This document shows, piece after piece, positions 35,822-46,003 of a DNA stretch of 64,000 nt. The notes beneath the pieces were generated by a model. It was not told the origin of the DNA, searched no databases, and worked only from the letters and a program-made list of their open reading frames with translations. Position numbers and translations under genes: made by a program. Numbering within the stretch: position 1 is the first letter of the stretch; every line of letters starts with the position of its first letter. Source of the DNA: Aquificaceae bacterium (GTDB lineage Bacteria; Aquificota; Aquificia; Aquificales; Aquificaceae); NCBI GenBank assembly GCA_026981975.1, contig JALSHV010000015.1, positions 1 through 64,000 on the forward strand, given 5' to 3'.

Positions 35822-36622
35822 TCATACAAAAATAATACCTGCATAGGTTACCACATTGTTTGTATCTCCAGTAACCTCTCCGGAATGACTGTAATCTATA
35901 AGAATTCCTCTTTTCGCTCCCATCACCTTAGCGGCTTCAATACCTACTACTGCGGGAATAAAGCCACACATGGAAATGTTATACTGTATGCGTTTAAAGT
36001 ATAGTTCTTCTGTAAGCAACCTTTCCATGGTAGAGATAAGTATGCTATCCTTCTCCTCCGCTTGATCCGCCGGGACGTAATGGGACATATCGGAACTTAT
36101 AACTACAAGAGCAGATTTATTTTTAAGTGTATTCCCTAAGAAAGTGCCGAGAACTTCAGCTTTGTCGTAATTTATAAATTTCAATACAAGAGGGGTTATT
36201 TTAAAAGAAGTGCGAGCGTATTTGATTAAAAAGGGAAGTTGAACTTCCAAAGAATGTTCGTAAAGATGTGCGGATTCGTCCTCTTCTACAACAGGATGTC
36301 CGAGCAGCTCTTCTACGAGTTCTTTGTCCACCGGCACATCTCCAAGTGGGGTTTCCCAAAGCTCTCCCTTGTAAATTGCTACATCGGGTCCAAAACCTGT
36401 ATGGTTTGGTCCTAATAAAATAACTTTTTCGGGAATCTCTATCCTTTTATAAACAGCACAGGCAGTTCTACCAGAGTAAACTATACCAGCATGAGGAACA
36501 AGAACAGCCTTTGCACTAAACTTCTCTTCAGATTCCTCACCACACAGTTGTTGAAGGAGCTTTTTTAACTCCTCCTCTTTTGAAGGATAAAAAGTTCCAG
36601 CAACAGAAGCCTTTCTTCTCAC
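35822..36622 (-). CDS. MEMO1 family protein (AmmeMemoRadiSam system protein B)
   Basis: A 266-residue protein of the MEMO family, structurally related to class III extradiol dioxygenases. It shows the N-terminal RKASVAGTFYP, VPHAGIVYSG, GPNHTGFGP and MCGFIPAVVG, which carry the conserved His, His and Cys of the family. In many bacteria it occurs with AMMECR1 and a radical SAM protein; neither is adjacent. Biochemical role uncertain. GTG start, 3 bp before the LivG-like gene. Confidence 0.9.
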   Translation of the reverse strand: MRRKASVAGTFYPSKEEELKKLLQQLCGEESEEKFSAKAVLVPHAGIVYSGRTACAVYKRIEIPEKVILLGPNHTGFGPDVAIYKGELWETPLGDVPVDKELVEELLGHPVVEEDESAHLYEHSLEVQLPFLIKYARTSFKITPLVLKFINYDKAEVLGTFLGNTLKNKSALVVISSDMSHYVPADQAEEKDSILISTMERLLTEELYFKRIQYNISMCGFIPAVVGIEAAKVMGAKRGILIDYSHSGEVTGDTNNVVTYAGIIFV

Positions 36623-36650
36623 CGCTAAGTTATAGAATATGCCTTTTTGC

Positions 36651-37616
36651 CTATATTTCTATATCCTTTATCCAATTCCAGTTTTTCTCAAACCATCTTA
36701 CTGTGCGTTCAATTCCTTCCCTTAGGGATACCTTCGGTTTCCAATTCAGTAAATCCGCGGCTTTTTTTATATCAGCCCAGGTAGCGGTTAAATCAGCTTT
36801 ATGAAATTCTCTATTTACAATGTGTGCTTTCCTGTTAGTAAACTCTTCTATAAGTTCTATCATTTCTAAAAGAGCAGTAGGATTGTTGTTCCCTAAATTT
36901 ACAATTTCATATCCCACTGGTTTAAGAGCTTTCACCGTTCCGTATGCTATGTCGTCTACGTAAGTAAAGTCTCTTCTTTGAGAACCATCTCCAAAGATCT
37001 CCAAGGGTTTTTCTTTCATTATCCAGTATATAAAGCGGAAAACACTCATATCAGGCCTGCCTGCGGGTCCGTAAACTGTAAAGTATCTGACAACAGTTAT
37101 ATCTAATCCGTATAGATAGTGATAAGTATAAGCCATTACCTCTGCCGCCTTTTTAGAAGCTGCATAGGGAGATATAGGTGTATTTACAGGAAGATCTTCT
37201 TTAAAGGGCATTTTTTGTCCCGCGTAAAGAGAAGAGGTAGAAGCGAGAACCATTTTTCTCACACCAAATTCTTTCATGAGTTCCAACAAGTTTAAAGTTC
37301 CGTATGCATTTGTTTTTAAATAAATCCACGGATCTTGAAGGGAATACCTTACCCCTGCACGAGCAGCTTCATTTATTACTGCATCAAACTTGTATTTCTT
37401 AAAAATTTCTTTGAGTTTTTCATAATCTTCTATATCCAGTTTATAAAATTTAAAATTTTCAAATTTCTTTAGTTGAGCTAAACGCCAATTTTTCAATCGT
37501 ATGTCGTAATAAGTGTTTAAATTGTCCAATCCTATAATTTCATGTCCTTCTTCAAGGAGTTTTTCCGCTACCTTCCAACCTATGAACCCTGCGCATCCTG
37601 TTAACAGTATTTTCAT
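36651..37616 (-). CDS. NAD-dependent sugar epimerase, UDP-glucuronate 4-epimerase-like
   Basis: Extended short-chain dehydrogenase, 321 residues. NAD-binding TGCAGFIG near residue 7-13, catalytic ASTSSLYAG serine/threonine, YAASK (Tyr/Lys) and VRYFTVYGPAGRPDM plus RRDFTYVDDIAYG, which match UDP-glucuronate 4-epimerases best. Likely supplies UDP-galacturonate for surface glycans, consistent with the glycosyltransferases elsewhere in the window; UDP-glucose 4-epimerase is a possible alternative. Confidence 0.87.
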   Translation of the reverse strand: MKILLTGCAGFIGWKVAEKLLEEGHEIIGLDNLNTYYDIRLKNWRLAQLKKFENFKFYKLDIEDYEKLKEIFKKYKFDAVINEAARAGVRYSLQDPWIYLKTNAYGTLNLLELMKEFGVRKMVLASTSSLYAGQKMPFKEDLPVNTPISPYAASKKAAEVMAYTYHYLYGLDITVVRYFTVYGPAGRPDMSVFRFIYWIMKEKPLEIFGDGSQRRDFTYVDDIAYGTVKALKPVGYEIVNLGNNNPTALLEMIELIEEFTNRKAHIVNREFHKADLTATWADIKKAADLLNWKPKVSLREGIERTVRWFEKNWNWIKDIEI

Positions 37617-37646
37617 AAGAGATATTATAATGTTATAATTGTGTTT
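37617..37646. promoter_or_regulatory. Symmetric divergent leaderless-type promoters, epimerase / NIL protein
   Basis: Within a 30-bp gap there are two consensus -10 boxes: TATAAT on the plus strand (37634-37639), 7 bp before the ATG at 37647, and TATAAT on the minus strand (37629-37624), 7 bp before the epimerase ATG at 37616. Neither leader has space for a ribosome binding site. -35 matches are weak on both sides. Confidence 0.6.
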
Positions 37647-37889
37647 ATGAATATGGTAAGACTTCAGCTTATATATCCTGAAGAGCTGGTCAAAGAACCT
37701 ATTCTGTGTATGGTTTGCAAAAATTTTGATGTTGTCCTGAATATAAGAACTGCAAAAGTTACACAGGATACAGGTATACTGACAGTTGAAATAGACGGTG
37801 AATCAGAAGAGATAGAAAAAGCTATAAAGTTTATAGAAGAAAAAGGAGTAACTGTGCAGCCTATAGAAGGCCAAATTTTTATGGAGTAA
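37647..37889 (+). CDS. NIL-domain protein
   Basis: An 80-residue small protein that is almost entirely a NIL domain, the ferredoxin-like fold found at the C-terminus of MetN-type ABC ATPases and next to some ferredoxins: VRLQLIYPEELVKEPILCMV, then VEIDGESEEIEKAIKFIEEKGVTVQPI. Stand-alone NIL proteins may sense sulfur amino acids, but nothing nearby proves it. The ATG at 37647 (or 37653) is preferred over the GTG at 37641 because a -10 box lies just upstream. Confidence 0.8.
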   Translation: MNMVRLQLIYPEELVKEPILCMVCKNFDVVLNIRTAKVTQDTGILTVEIDGESEEIEKAIKFIEEKGVTVQPIEGQIFME

Positions 37890-37932
37890 AAATTTTACAA
37901 ATAACTCAATAAAGGAATATTCTATTCTTATA

Positions 37933-40764
37933 ATGGAAGTTGTAGATCAAATTCCAGCGGCGGTATACGTCGCCGAAGCCGTAATCACAAAAGGAAGTAT
38001 TTCTTTTAAAAAAATTAACTTCGTAAACAACTGGATAAAAAATCTAACCGGTTACAGTAAAGAAGAAATAATTCCAAACCAATGGGAGAGAAATATTCCC
38101 GAAGAAGACAGAGAAAAACCCTATACAATAGAAAACGCAACAGCTTATAAAACTTTCCGATTCAGAAGAAAAGACGGCGGATACGTAAGAATAAGGGACA
38201 CTCTCAAGATAATAGAGCGGCAGGGAAATCATGCGCATATAACCGGTATCTGGATAGAAGAAAAAAGGGAGGAAGAGGAAGAAATATTTAACGCTGTTGA
38301 TAAAGCTCCTGCTGTCGGTATTATTGTTTACAGAGAAAAGATTCTTTACGCCAACAAAACTGCAATTGAAACCTTTGGATACACAGAAGAAGAATTACTC
38401 TCCATGAGTCCTGAGCAATTAGTTGCAGAAGAATACAGAGAAGAAGTGAAAAAAGTTATTAAAAGACGCCTCAGAGGAGAAGAATTTGAAAACATATACC
38501 GGGAACTGCCTGTTCTAACACGGGACGGAGGGATTAGAGTCCTCTTTATATTCTCAAAAACTATAAAGTGGAAAGACAAACCTGCGGGATTTGTAATATT
38601 CATAGATATAACTAAGAAAAAGCGCTATGAAAAATTCTTTCACGTTTTAAGGGAGGTAAATCAGCTGATAATTTCCGCTTATGAAGAAGAAGAACTTCTG
38701 GGTAAAGTATGTGAACTTTTAGTGACAAAAGCAGGTTTTAAAATGGCATGGGTAGGAATTCCCGATCCTGAAAGCCGATACATTAAGCCTTTAAAAATCT
38801 GCGGTTTTGATGAGGGTTATGTTAAGAGTGTAAAAATCTCCACAGATGAAAGTGTTCCTGAAGGTAGAGGTCCCACTGGAACAGCCCTTAGGGAAGGAAA
38901 GATAATTGTAAACCCCGATACGCGGACAAATCCAGCTGTTCAACCTTGGAGAGAACAGATGCTCCAAAGGGGTTTTCTTTCTTCCTGTGCTATTCCTCTT
39001 AGTAGAGGAGGGAAAACCGTGGCTCTTCTTAACATATACTCTGCAATTCCCAATATGTTCAGCGAAGAAGAGTTAGAACTGCTTGAAGAAATTCAAAAGG
39101 ATCTATCCTTTGCTTTAGAAAAGATAGAAAAAGAAAGATTTATAAAGATAACAAACACCGCCATAGAGAAAGGACATGAGTGGGTTGTAATAACAGATGA
39201 AGAAGGAAACATTCTGTCTGTAAACAAAGCGGTTGAAGAAATTTCAGGTTATAAAAGAGAAGAACTTATAGGAAAGAATCCGCGGATATTTAAATCCGGT
39301 TATCATCCTCCTGAGTTTTACAGAAAAATGTGGCAGACTATAAAAGAAGGTAGATCTTTCCAAGCGGTTTTTGTAAACAGGAAAAAGAACGGAGAGATTT
39401 TCTATTTGGATCAAAGGATTGTTCCAATTCCCGTAGGTGGAAATAAGATACGATACGTTGGACTCGGTAATGACATAACCTCTGAAAGATTCCTTGAAGA
39501 GAGGATAACTTATCTTAAATACATTGACATAGTAACCGGCTTACCTAATAGAGAGGGCTTCCTTGCTTCCGTAGAGCTTGCTTTACAAAGGGATAGAGAC
39601 TTAAATCATGTTCTTTTTATCATAGATATCGTTGACTTTTCTGGAATAAATCAAATTTACGGCACAGCGGTAGCCGACAAGGTGCTAAGGTATATAGGAA
39701 ATATACTAAAGGAAACTCTTTTCAGAAGAGATATAGTGGGAAGGGTTGGCGGAGATGAGTTTGGTGTATTGGCACGGAATATAGCGGAAAGGGAAATTAC
39801 TGCTCTTTCTGCAAGGTTGTTAAACGCTCTTGGAGAAACTTTTGATGTGGAAGGAAGAAAAATAAAACTCAGTGTAAACGTAGGAGCTTCCCTTTATCCG
39901 AAGGACGGAGAAAACGCAAAGGAACTTTTGGAAAAGGCTTCCGTTGCCTTAACCTTTGCTAAAAGAGAAGGAGAAAACACCTGTAGATTCTTCAGTGAAG
40001 AGATAAACGAAAAAATAAAAGGTTACTTTAAAGTTAGAGATGAGCTTGAAAAAGCTTTACAAGAGGACAGATTTATCCTTTACTTTCAACCTTTTTATTA
40101 CGCAGATACCAGAAGCATAGCGGGGTTTGAAGCCCTTATGAGACTTAAAAAGAAAGGAGGTAAAGTGCTTACACCGAAGGACTTTATTTTCGTCCTTGAG
40201 AGAACAAGTTTAATAAAAAGAGTAGAAGATAGACTACTGGAAAAACTCAAGAGCTTTATATTCAGACACAGAAAAAAAATAACAGTTGCTATGAACATTT
40301 CCCCAAAAAGCTTCAAAGATGAAAACTTTATAAAGAAAATCAAAAGAATATCAGAAGAAGTGGGACGCTGTTTGGTGTTGGAAATTACAGAACGCCTATT
40401 AGTTGAAAATCCAGAGTACGCTCAGAATTTCCTGCAAGAGGTAAGATCCGCAGGAGTGAAAATAGCAATAGACGATTTCGGAACAGGTTATTCCTCACTT
40501 GCTTATCTTGAAAGTCTTCCTGTAGATATACTCAAAATAGATATGAGATTTGTTCACAGAATAACGGATAGTCCTAAGAGCCTTGCCATTGTTGAAACCA
40601 TTATAGAACTGGCGCGGAGATTAGGAATAAAAACTACCGCCGAAGGAGTAGAAACAGAAGAACAGTTAAGGATCTTAAACGAACTCGGAGTAGTTTACGT
40701 TCAGGGATTTTATCTTGCAAAACCAATGCCTCCGGAAGAGACAGATCTGATTTTAACATTATGA
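37933..40764 (+). CDS. PAS-PAS-GAF-PAS-GGDEF-EAL c-di-GMP signalling protein
   Basis: A 943-residue, apparently soluble sensor. Domains in order: PAS (about 1-115), PAS (about 125-230), GAF (about 240-395), PAS (about 400-515), GGDEF (about 525-680, motif GGDEF near 605) and EAL (about 695-943, FEALMR near 733). The EAL domain keeps MNIS, LEITERL, DDFGTGYSS, KIDM, AEGVETEE and QGFYLAKPM, so it should hydrolyse c-di-GMP. The GGDEF domain is partly degenerate before the motif (IDIVDFSGINQIYGTAVAD rather than DxDxFKxxND..GHxxGD) and lacks an RxxD I-site, so it may be only regulatory. AT-rich upstream (AATATTCTTATA) with no Shine-Dalgarno. Confidence 0.93.
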   Translation: MEVVDQIPAAVYVAEAVITKGSISFKKINFVNNWIKNLTGYSKEEIIPNQWERNIPEEDREKPYTIENATAYKTFRFRRKDGGYVRIRDTLKIIERQGNHAHITGIWIEEKREEEEEIFNAVDKAPAVGIIVYREKILYANKTAIETFGYTEEELLSMSPEQLVAEEYREEVKKVIKRRLRGEEFENIYRELPVLTRDGGIRVLFIFSKTIKWKDKPAGFVIFIDITKKKRYEKFFHVLREVNQLIISAYEEEELLGKVCELLVTKAGFKMAWVGIPDPESRYIKPLKICGFDEGYVKSVKISTDESVPEGRGPTGTALREGKIIVNPDTRTNPAVQPWREQMLQRGFLSSCAIPLSRGGKTVALLNIYSAIPNMFSEEELELLEEIQKDLSFALEKIEKERFIKITNTAIEKGHEWVVITDEEGNILSVNKAVEEISGYKREELIGKNPRIFKSGYHPPEFYRKMWQTIKEGRSFQAVFVNRKKNGEIFYLDQRIVPIPVGGNKIRYVGLGNDITSERFLEERITYLKYIDIVTGLPNREGFLASVELALQRDRDLNHVLFIIDIVDFSGINQIYGTAVADKVLRYIGNILKETLFRRDIVGRVGGDEFGVLARNIAEREITALSARLLNALGETFDVEGRKIKLSVNVGASLYPKDGENAKELLEKASVALTFAKREGENTCRFFSEEINEKIKGYFKVRDELEKALQEDRFILYFQPFYYADTRSIAGFEALMRLKKKGGKVLTPKDFIFVLERTSLIKRVEDRLLEKLKSFIFRHRKKITVAMNISPKSFKDENFIKKIKRISEEVGRCLVLEITERLLVENPEYAQNFLQEVRSAGVKIAIDDFGTGYSSLAYLESLPVDILKIDMRFVHRITDSPKSLAIVETIIELARRLGIKTTAEGVETEEQLRILNELGVVYVQGFYLAKPMPPEETDLILTL

Positions 40765-41633
40765 AGAAAACACTTTACCTTATAGACGCTTCCTCTTTTA
40801 TATACAGAAGCTTCTTTGCTCTACCTTCCCTTAAATCAAAGGAAGGTTTACCCACTAACGCTGTTTACGGTTTTTTGAAAACACTTATGTCTATAATTAA
40901 GGCAGAAAATCCAAATTACATGGCTATAGTATTTGACTCTCCAGCACCTTCTAAAAGAGAAAAGATATTTAAAGATTACAAAGCAGGTAGACCTTCTATG
41001 CCAGATCCTTTGAAAATACAAATTCCCATTATAAAGAGAATTGTTCCTCTTATGGGAATTACTTCCTTTGAAAAAGAAGGTTACGAAGCAGATGATCTTA
41101 TAGCTTCCATCGCAAAGAAATTCTCCACAACAGAATTCAAGGTTAAAATATACACACCCGATAAAGATATGCTTCAGCTTGTTAATGAGAAAATACAAGT
41201 AGTGAATCCGGCAACGGGAGAAATCTTCACCTTTGAAAAGGTAAAGAGAAAGTTCGGTGTTCCCCCTGAGAAAATACCTGACTACCTTGCTCTTGTAGGA
41301 GATAAAATAGACAACATTGAAGGAATAAAAGGAGTGGGACCCAAAACGGCTCCTTTACTTATAAAGGAATTCGGGGGAGTGGAAGGAATACTCAGTCGTT
41401 GGGAGGAATTTAAAAAAAGATTTCCACAGGCTGATGCAAACCTGCTAAGGAGATCCTATACCTTAGTAAAACCTATGCTGGATACAAAGATAGAAATCAC
41501 AGAAGAGGATCTTCTACTCAAAGATCCTAATTTGTCTTATATTAAGAAAGAACTGGAAAAACTTGATATGAAAAGCTTAATAAAAGAATTAGAAAAAATC
41601 TTGAAAAGAAAAAAACAGAAATCCCTTTTCTAA
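40761..41633 (+). CDS. Stand-alone 5'-3' exonuclease (PolA N-terminal type)
   Basis: Flap endonuclease-family nuclease for RNA primer removal and repair, 290 residues. It shows [75 protein letters not shown] and the helix-hairpin-helix region [18 protein letters not shown]. In most bacteria this is the first domain of DNA polymerase I; no polymerase follows. A. aeolicus PolI is known to lack this domain, which fits. Overlaps the upstream gene by 4 bp. Confidence 0.93.
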   Translation: MKKTLYLIDASSFIYRSFFALPSLKSKEGLPTNAVYGFLKTLMSIIKAENPNYMAIVFDSPAPSKREKIFKDYKAGRPSMPDPLKIQIPIIKRIVPLMGITSFEKEGYEADDLIASIAKKFSTTEFKVKIYTPDKDMLQLVNEKIQVVNPATGEIFTFEKVKRKFGVPPEKIPDYLALVGDKIDNIEGIKGVGPKTAPLLIKEFGGVEGILSRWEEFKKRFPQADANLLRRSYTLVKPMLDTKIEITEEDLLLKDPNLSYIKKELEKLDMKSLIKELEKILKRKKQKSLF

Positions 41634-41676
41634 TTTAAAATTTAAAAAACAAAAAACAAATATCGGGAGGTTGTTA

Positions 41677-42231
41677 ATGATAGTTCTCTTATTAATAGTT
41701 TTAATCTCAGGGCTAATAGTCTTTTACGTGATTACAATTTACAACAGATTCCAAAGTTTATACAACGGTGCTGAAGCAACCTTAAGTCAAATTCAAGTGG
41801 CGCTTAAGAAAAGGCTTGATATGTTGGAACAGTTAATAGAAAACATCAGAAGTTACGCCCGCTTTGAGAAAGAAACCTTAGAAAACATCACAAAGATGAG
41901 ATCAGCTCTTTCATCACGGGAAATAAAGGATATTAACAAAATAGGACACGAATCTTCAAAATTATTAGGGAATATAATGCTTACCGTAGAAGCCTATCCT
42001 GATCTGAAAACCTCCGAAGTTGTAAAAGATCTGACTAAAGCCATAAAAAACGTAGAAAGTGAACTGGCAAGACACAGATATACGTATAACAATATAGTTC
42101 AAGAAATCAATACAAAAGTGGATACTTTTCCCTCAAATGCAATAGCGGGTATGTTCAATTTCTCCAAACTTGACTATTTGGAATTTGAAGAAAAGGTAGA
42201 AAACAGACCAAGTATGGACTGGAAGCTTTGA
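41677..42231 (+). CDS. LemA family membrane protein
   Basis: A 184-residue protein with one N-terminal helix ([22 protein letters not shown]) followed by a helical LemA domain ([28 protein letters not shown]). The ATG at 41677 is preferred over the TTG at 41671: gggagg ends 6 bp before it. It is translationally coupled to a DUF2207 protein, a pairing seen in many bacteria. Function of LemA proteins is not established; roles in envelope stress have been proposed. Confidence 0.88.
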   Translation: MIVLLLIVLISGLIVFYVITIYNRFQSLYNGAEATLSQIQVALKKRLDMLEQLIENIRSYARFEKETLENITKMRSALSSREIKDINKIGHESSKLLGNIMLTVEAYPDLKTSEVVKDLTKAIKNVESELARHRYTYNNIVQEINTKVDTFPSNAIAGMFNFSKLDYLEFEEKVENRPSMDWKL

Positions 42232-44039
42232 TGGGAGAAGATAGAAAACTTCTTACTGTTTTTACAGTATGCGTAGGAATCTCTTTGATTTCCTTACTCC
42301 TGTCTCAATACGATATTAGAAATCTTGTAAAACCCCTTACAGCAAATTACAGGGCGGAGATAATCTTGGAAGAAAGGATCTATCTCAAAGAAGCTATAGT
42401 ATTTGAAGTAAAAAAAGAAAAGAAGTTCAAAATGCTATACCGACTGTGGAAAGTCCCCTTGGTTTACAAAACAACACTTTCAAAGCCTTATTTGCAGGTG
42501 ATTGATTTCAGCGGAGACGGAACAGCTTACTTAAAAGACTATAAAGGAAACGTTTTTCTGAAAGAAAGCAATTCCGAACTCGGAGAACTTGCATTAAGAA
42601 AAGCTCTGAGGAATGAAGTAGGTATAATAAAACAGGAAGGTTTTGAAAAAGGTGAATTCACAGTTCTTTCCGAATACTGGATATTTCCTCCGCTGAATTA
42701 CGATGAAAATTACACACATGTAAACCTGAAGCTGGCAGATGAACATATACCCTATAACAGGGTAGAGATAGTAATTTCCGACCCAAGAAACTTGATAAAG
42801 AAAGTATATCCCCATATTCCTTTATTTAGTCTTGAAAGGAATGAAACTTTATGGATATTGGAAGGAAAAGCACCCGAAAACAAGCTTGTGGAGATAGAAC
42901 TTCTGTTAAAAAATGACAACTTAGAAGGTTTCACTTCCTATATACCTCGGGTAAAGGACCGAGTAGAAAGTGCTAATGCTACACTTTCCACCCTTTATAC
43001 TCTGTTGAACATTATTAGATATTTATTGATTCTGTTTGTGTTGAGTATGCCCTTTGTTCTTCTACTAATTTACAGAAAATACGGTGCTGAAAAGAAATAC
43101 ACAGTTCCACAATTTTTGAGTTATATACCCAACAAAGAGAGAAAACCTTGGCTTGTTAATATGCTATACTACGGCGATTCCACGGTTACAGATCAAAACG
43201 CCTTTTTCGCCACACTGCTGGACATGGAAAAAAGAGGATTTCTGGAGCTGGATACGATAGGAGGTGACATAAAAGTTAGAATTAAAGGAAAAGTTCCACA
43301 AGATCCTTACGAGAGAAAAGTTCTTACCTTCTTGATAACTTATGCTGAGGGAAATACCTTCAGTCTTGAAAAGATAGAAAACAGAATCTCCGAGCTGGAA
43401 AGATTAAAGGATACGGAATCTTTAAAACGTATAAAAGCGGATTTTGACAGTATTTTTAGTTTTTCCGATAAAACCTTAGTGGAGAAATTTCTCACCACTA
43501 AGGGACATACTCTTATAAGAATCGTAGGCTTATTGTGTATCTTTATCTTTGGTGCTTTTTTAATAGGAATACTTGTTATTTCTAAAAAATATCCTCTATA
43601 CATCTACGATCTTATACTTCTCTCCACAGCTAGTATTGTTCTTACTAATATTCCTCATCTGTTATTACCTTCTCAGATATTTGGGAGATGGAAAGGTGAT
43701 TTTTACAAGGAAAAGTTAGAATGGGAAGCTTTCAGAAATTTTCTTTCTGATATGGTTATGATGAAAAAATACTCACCAGAGGATATTGTTATTTGGGAAG
43801 AATGGCTTATCTACGCCACCACTTTGGGTGTAGCGGAAAAAGTAGAAAAAGCTATGGAAAACTTAAAGATAAACATTCCCATAAAAGAAAAATCCTACTT
43901 TGCTCGCAGGAGATTTTACAGAACCTACTATCATATCAGCAAAGTATTAACCGCTTCCAAACCAAAAGTAAGCGGACCAAAAGGAAAGAGTTTCGGAGTG
44001 GGAGGAGGATTTGGAGGAGGAGGAGCAGGAGGAAGATAG
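42231..44039 (+). CDS. DUF2207 membrane protein with Gly-rich tail
   Basis: A 602-residue protein. An N-terminal membrane segment (about 10-25), an extracytoplasmic beta-rich DUF2207 domain (about 40-250, YRAEIILEERIYLKEAIVFEV), a helix near 265-285 (YLLILFVLSMPFVLLLIY), a cytoplasmic part, a helix pair near 425-480 and the C-terminal tail GVGGGFGGGGAGGR typical of the family. Partner of the upstream LemA protein (ATG overlaps its stop). Molecular role unknown. Confidence 0.85.
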   Translation: MGEDRKLLTVFTVCVGISLISLLLSQYDIRNLVKPLTANYRAEIILEERIYLKEAIVFEVKKEKKFKMLYRLWKVPLVYKTTLSKPYLQVIDFSGDGTAYLKDYKGNVFLKESNSELGELALRKALRNEVGIIKQEGFEKGEFTVLSEYWIFPPLNYDENYTHVNLKLADEHIPYNRVEIVISDPRNLIKKVYPHIPLFSLERNETLWILEGKAPENKLVEIELLLKNDNLEGFTSYIPRVKDRVESANATLSTLYTLLNIIRYLLILFVLSMPFVLLLIYRKYGAEKKYTVPQFLSYIPNKERKPWLVNMLYYGDSTVTDQNAFFATLLDMEKRGFLELDTIGGDIKVRIKGKVPQDPYERKVLTFLITYAEGNTFSLEKIENRISELERLKDTESLKRIKADFDSIFSFSDKTLVEKFLTTKGHTLIRIVGLLCIFIFGAFLIGILVISKKYPLYIYDLILLSTASIVLTNIPHLLLPSQIFGRWKGDFYKEKLEWEAFRNFLSDMVMMKKYSPEDIVIWEEWLIYATTLGVAEKVEKAMENLKINIPIKEKSYFARRRFYRTYYHISKVLTASKPKVSGPKGKSFGVGGGFGGGGAGGR

Positions 44040-44044
44040 TTCAG

Positions 44045-45997
44045 CTAAATCTTTTCCACTCTAACGCAGGTATATTTAAGATCAGGTTCTTCTGAAAAAG
44101 GATCATATCTGTCCGAAGTTAGGAAGTTCACCGGTGGACCGAATTCATCAGGATATCCGAAGGGTGTAAAAAGATGTCCCTTTACTATTTTTCCGTATCT
44201 TACAAATCTTTCAGTCCAGCCGTTCTTTGAAGTGATCCTTACTCTGTCCCATTCTTCAATGCCTTTTTGCAGAGCATCTTCTGGATTCATAATAACAAAA
44301 GGCGGTAAAGCCGATTTTAAAAGAGATTTGGACTTTCCTGTTCTTGTCATAGAATGCCACTGATCCGCAACTCTTCCTGTTATGAGAATGAATTCTCCAT
44401 CAGCTTCAGAGGTGTAAAATTCCGCAGGGTAAAACTCAGCCTTTCCAGAAGGAGTTTTAAATATCAGATCTTCGTAAAGCCACCTACCACCCCACTGTAA
44501 AGGGAAGGAATTAAAGCGAGAAATATCACAAATTCTTCCTTGGGTAGTTAAGGAAAACTCCTCAAATATTTGCAGACTACTTTTATAAGGAAACAGTTTC
44601 TCTCCTCCCATTTTCCTTGCTAATTCTGTAAAAATAAGCCAATCAGGTTTTGCACACGGCGGTGCTTTCCACACTTTATGGGAAAAGCTTATCTTTCTAT
44701 CCATGGAAGTTTTGAAACCTTCCCTTTCCCCTACCTGACAAGCGGGTAGAATTAAATCCGCAAACTTCGCAGTATCATTCCAATAAGCATCTTGAACTAC
44801 GAGAAAAACTTCTCTGAGAGCCTTTCTAACCTTATTAAGATTCGGCAGAGAAATTGCTGGATTTGTGCATATTACCCACAACAGTTTAATCTTTCCTTCC
44901 AAGATAAGATCTATAGCAGATAAAATAGTAGGACCCTTACAGGGTTTTATACCTTCAATATCCCAAAATTCTTCCATAAATTTTCTATCCTCTTCAATCT
45001 CAACATTTCTAAATCCCGGAAGTCCGAAGGGAGTATAGCCCACCTCCCTACCCCCCATTGAATTGGATTGCCCTGTAAGAGAAAAAGGACAGCCTTTTTC
45101 GTTCAACTTCCCCGTTGCAAGGTGGAGGTTCAAAAGGGAAATTACTTTCATAGTCCCGTTGAACGACTGATTTAACCCCAAACACCAGAGGGATATTAAC
45201 TTGCGTTTACTGGAGAATAAATCCGCCACTAAATTTATATCTTTCTGTGTAACTCCACATATTTTTGAAGCTACAGAAGGAGGAAATTTTAAAGCTTCCG
45301 CCAGAGCTTTTTCAAAGCCTATCGTATGCTTGTTTATAAATTCCCAGTTTACTCTACCTTTTTTGTAGAGAAGATAAAGCACAGCGTTTAAAAAGACTGT
45401 ATCCGTCCCCGCTTTTATAGGTATATGAACATCACTTTTTCTTGCGGTTTCGGTTTCCAGGGGATCTACTGTAACAATAAAGGTATTCTTTGCCTTTAAT
45501 CTTCTGTTCAGAATTCTTCTAAATAACATGGGAAAGCTAACAGCAGGATTTGCTCCTATGATAAAAAACACTTCTCCGGATTCTATATCATCGTAGCAAC
45601 AGGGAGGTCCGTCGGAGCCGAAAACCATTTTATAGGCTACAGCTGACGATGAAACACACAATCTTGAATTAGAATCAACATTATTGGTTTTGAGAAATCC
45701 CTTTGCGAATTTGTTTACAACGTATATAGCTTCTGTAGTGAGTTGTCCCGAAAGGTAAAAGAAAATCTCTTCCGGAGACAATTCCGTGAGTTTTTCCTTC
45801 AAAATTGTATAAGCGGTTTCCCAATCCACGGCTTTGAAAGAATTTCCCTTCCTATAAAAGGGTGTCTCCAGTCTGCCTTTGTAAAGAGCTTCCGGTATTT
45901 TTAAAGGTTTCTTACAAAGCCTTCCCTTAAGTTTAAACCCTTCATACACTTTAATACTACAACCTACACCACAGTAAGGGCATACAAGTTCGCTCAT
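44045..45997 (-). CDS. narB: Assimilatory nitrate reductase catalytic subunit (NasA/NarB type)
   Basis: Molybdenum bis-MGD enzyme reducing nitrate to nitrite in the cytoplasm, 650 residues, no signal peptide. N-terminal [4Fe-4S] cysteines in CPYCGVGCS and LCKKP; Mo-ligand cysteine in NSRLCVSSSAVAYKMVFGSDG; AVSFPMLFRR, and VADQWHSMTRTGKSKSL near the C-terminus, which is typical of NasA/NarB and not of formate dehydrogenase. Ferredoxin is the likely donor. Nitrite reductase and transporter genes are not adjacent. Slightly shorter than the usual 700 or so residues. Confidence 0.9.
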   Translation of the reverse strand: MSELVCPYCGVGCSIKVYEGFKLKGRLCKKPLKIPEALYKGRLETPFYRKGNSFKAVDWETAYTILKEKLTELSPEEIFFYLSGQLTTEAIYVVNKFAKGFLKTNNVDSNSRLCVSSSAVAYKMVFGSDGPPCCYDDIESGEVFFIIGANPAVSFPMLFRRILNRRLKAKNTFIVTVDPLETETARKSDVHIPIKAGTDTVFLNAVLYLLYKKGRVNWEFINKHTIGFEKALAEALKFPPSVASKICGVTQKDINLVADLFSSKRKLISLWCLGLNQSFNGTMKVISLLNLHLATGKLNEKGCPFSLTGQSNSMGGREVGYTPFGLPGFRNVEIEEDRKFMEEFWDIEGIKPCKGPTILSAIDLILEGKIKLLWVICTNPAISLPNLNKVRKALREVFLVVQDAYWNDTAKFADLILPACQVGEREGFKTSMDRKISFSHKVWKAPPCAKPDWLIFTELARKMGGEKLFPYKSSLQIFEEFSLTTQGRICDISRFNSFPLQWGGRWLYEDLIFKTPSGKAEFYPAEFYTSEADGEFILITGRVADQWHSMTRTGKSKSLLKSALPPFVIMNPEDALQKGIEEWDRVRITSKNGWTERFVRYGKIVKGHLFTPFGYPDEFGPPVNFLTSDRYDPFSEEPDLKYTCVRVEKI

Positions 45998-46003
45998 AAA
46001 TCT

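Noticed and set aside
43793-44095. 100-residue plus-strand ORF at the end of the DUF2207 gene
   Set aside because: It is a frame shadow of the Gly-rich tail region; the DUF2207 frame ends in the family-typical GGGFGGGGAGGR sequence.
44045-45997. Formate dehydrogenase instead of nitrate reductase
   Set aside because: The Mo-ligand region has Cys in NSRLCVSSSAV and the C-terminus has WHSMTRTGKS, both of the NasA/NarB type; no selenocysteine codon or FDH partner gene is present.
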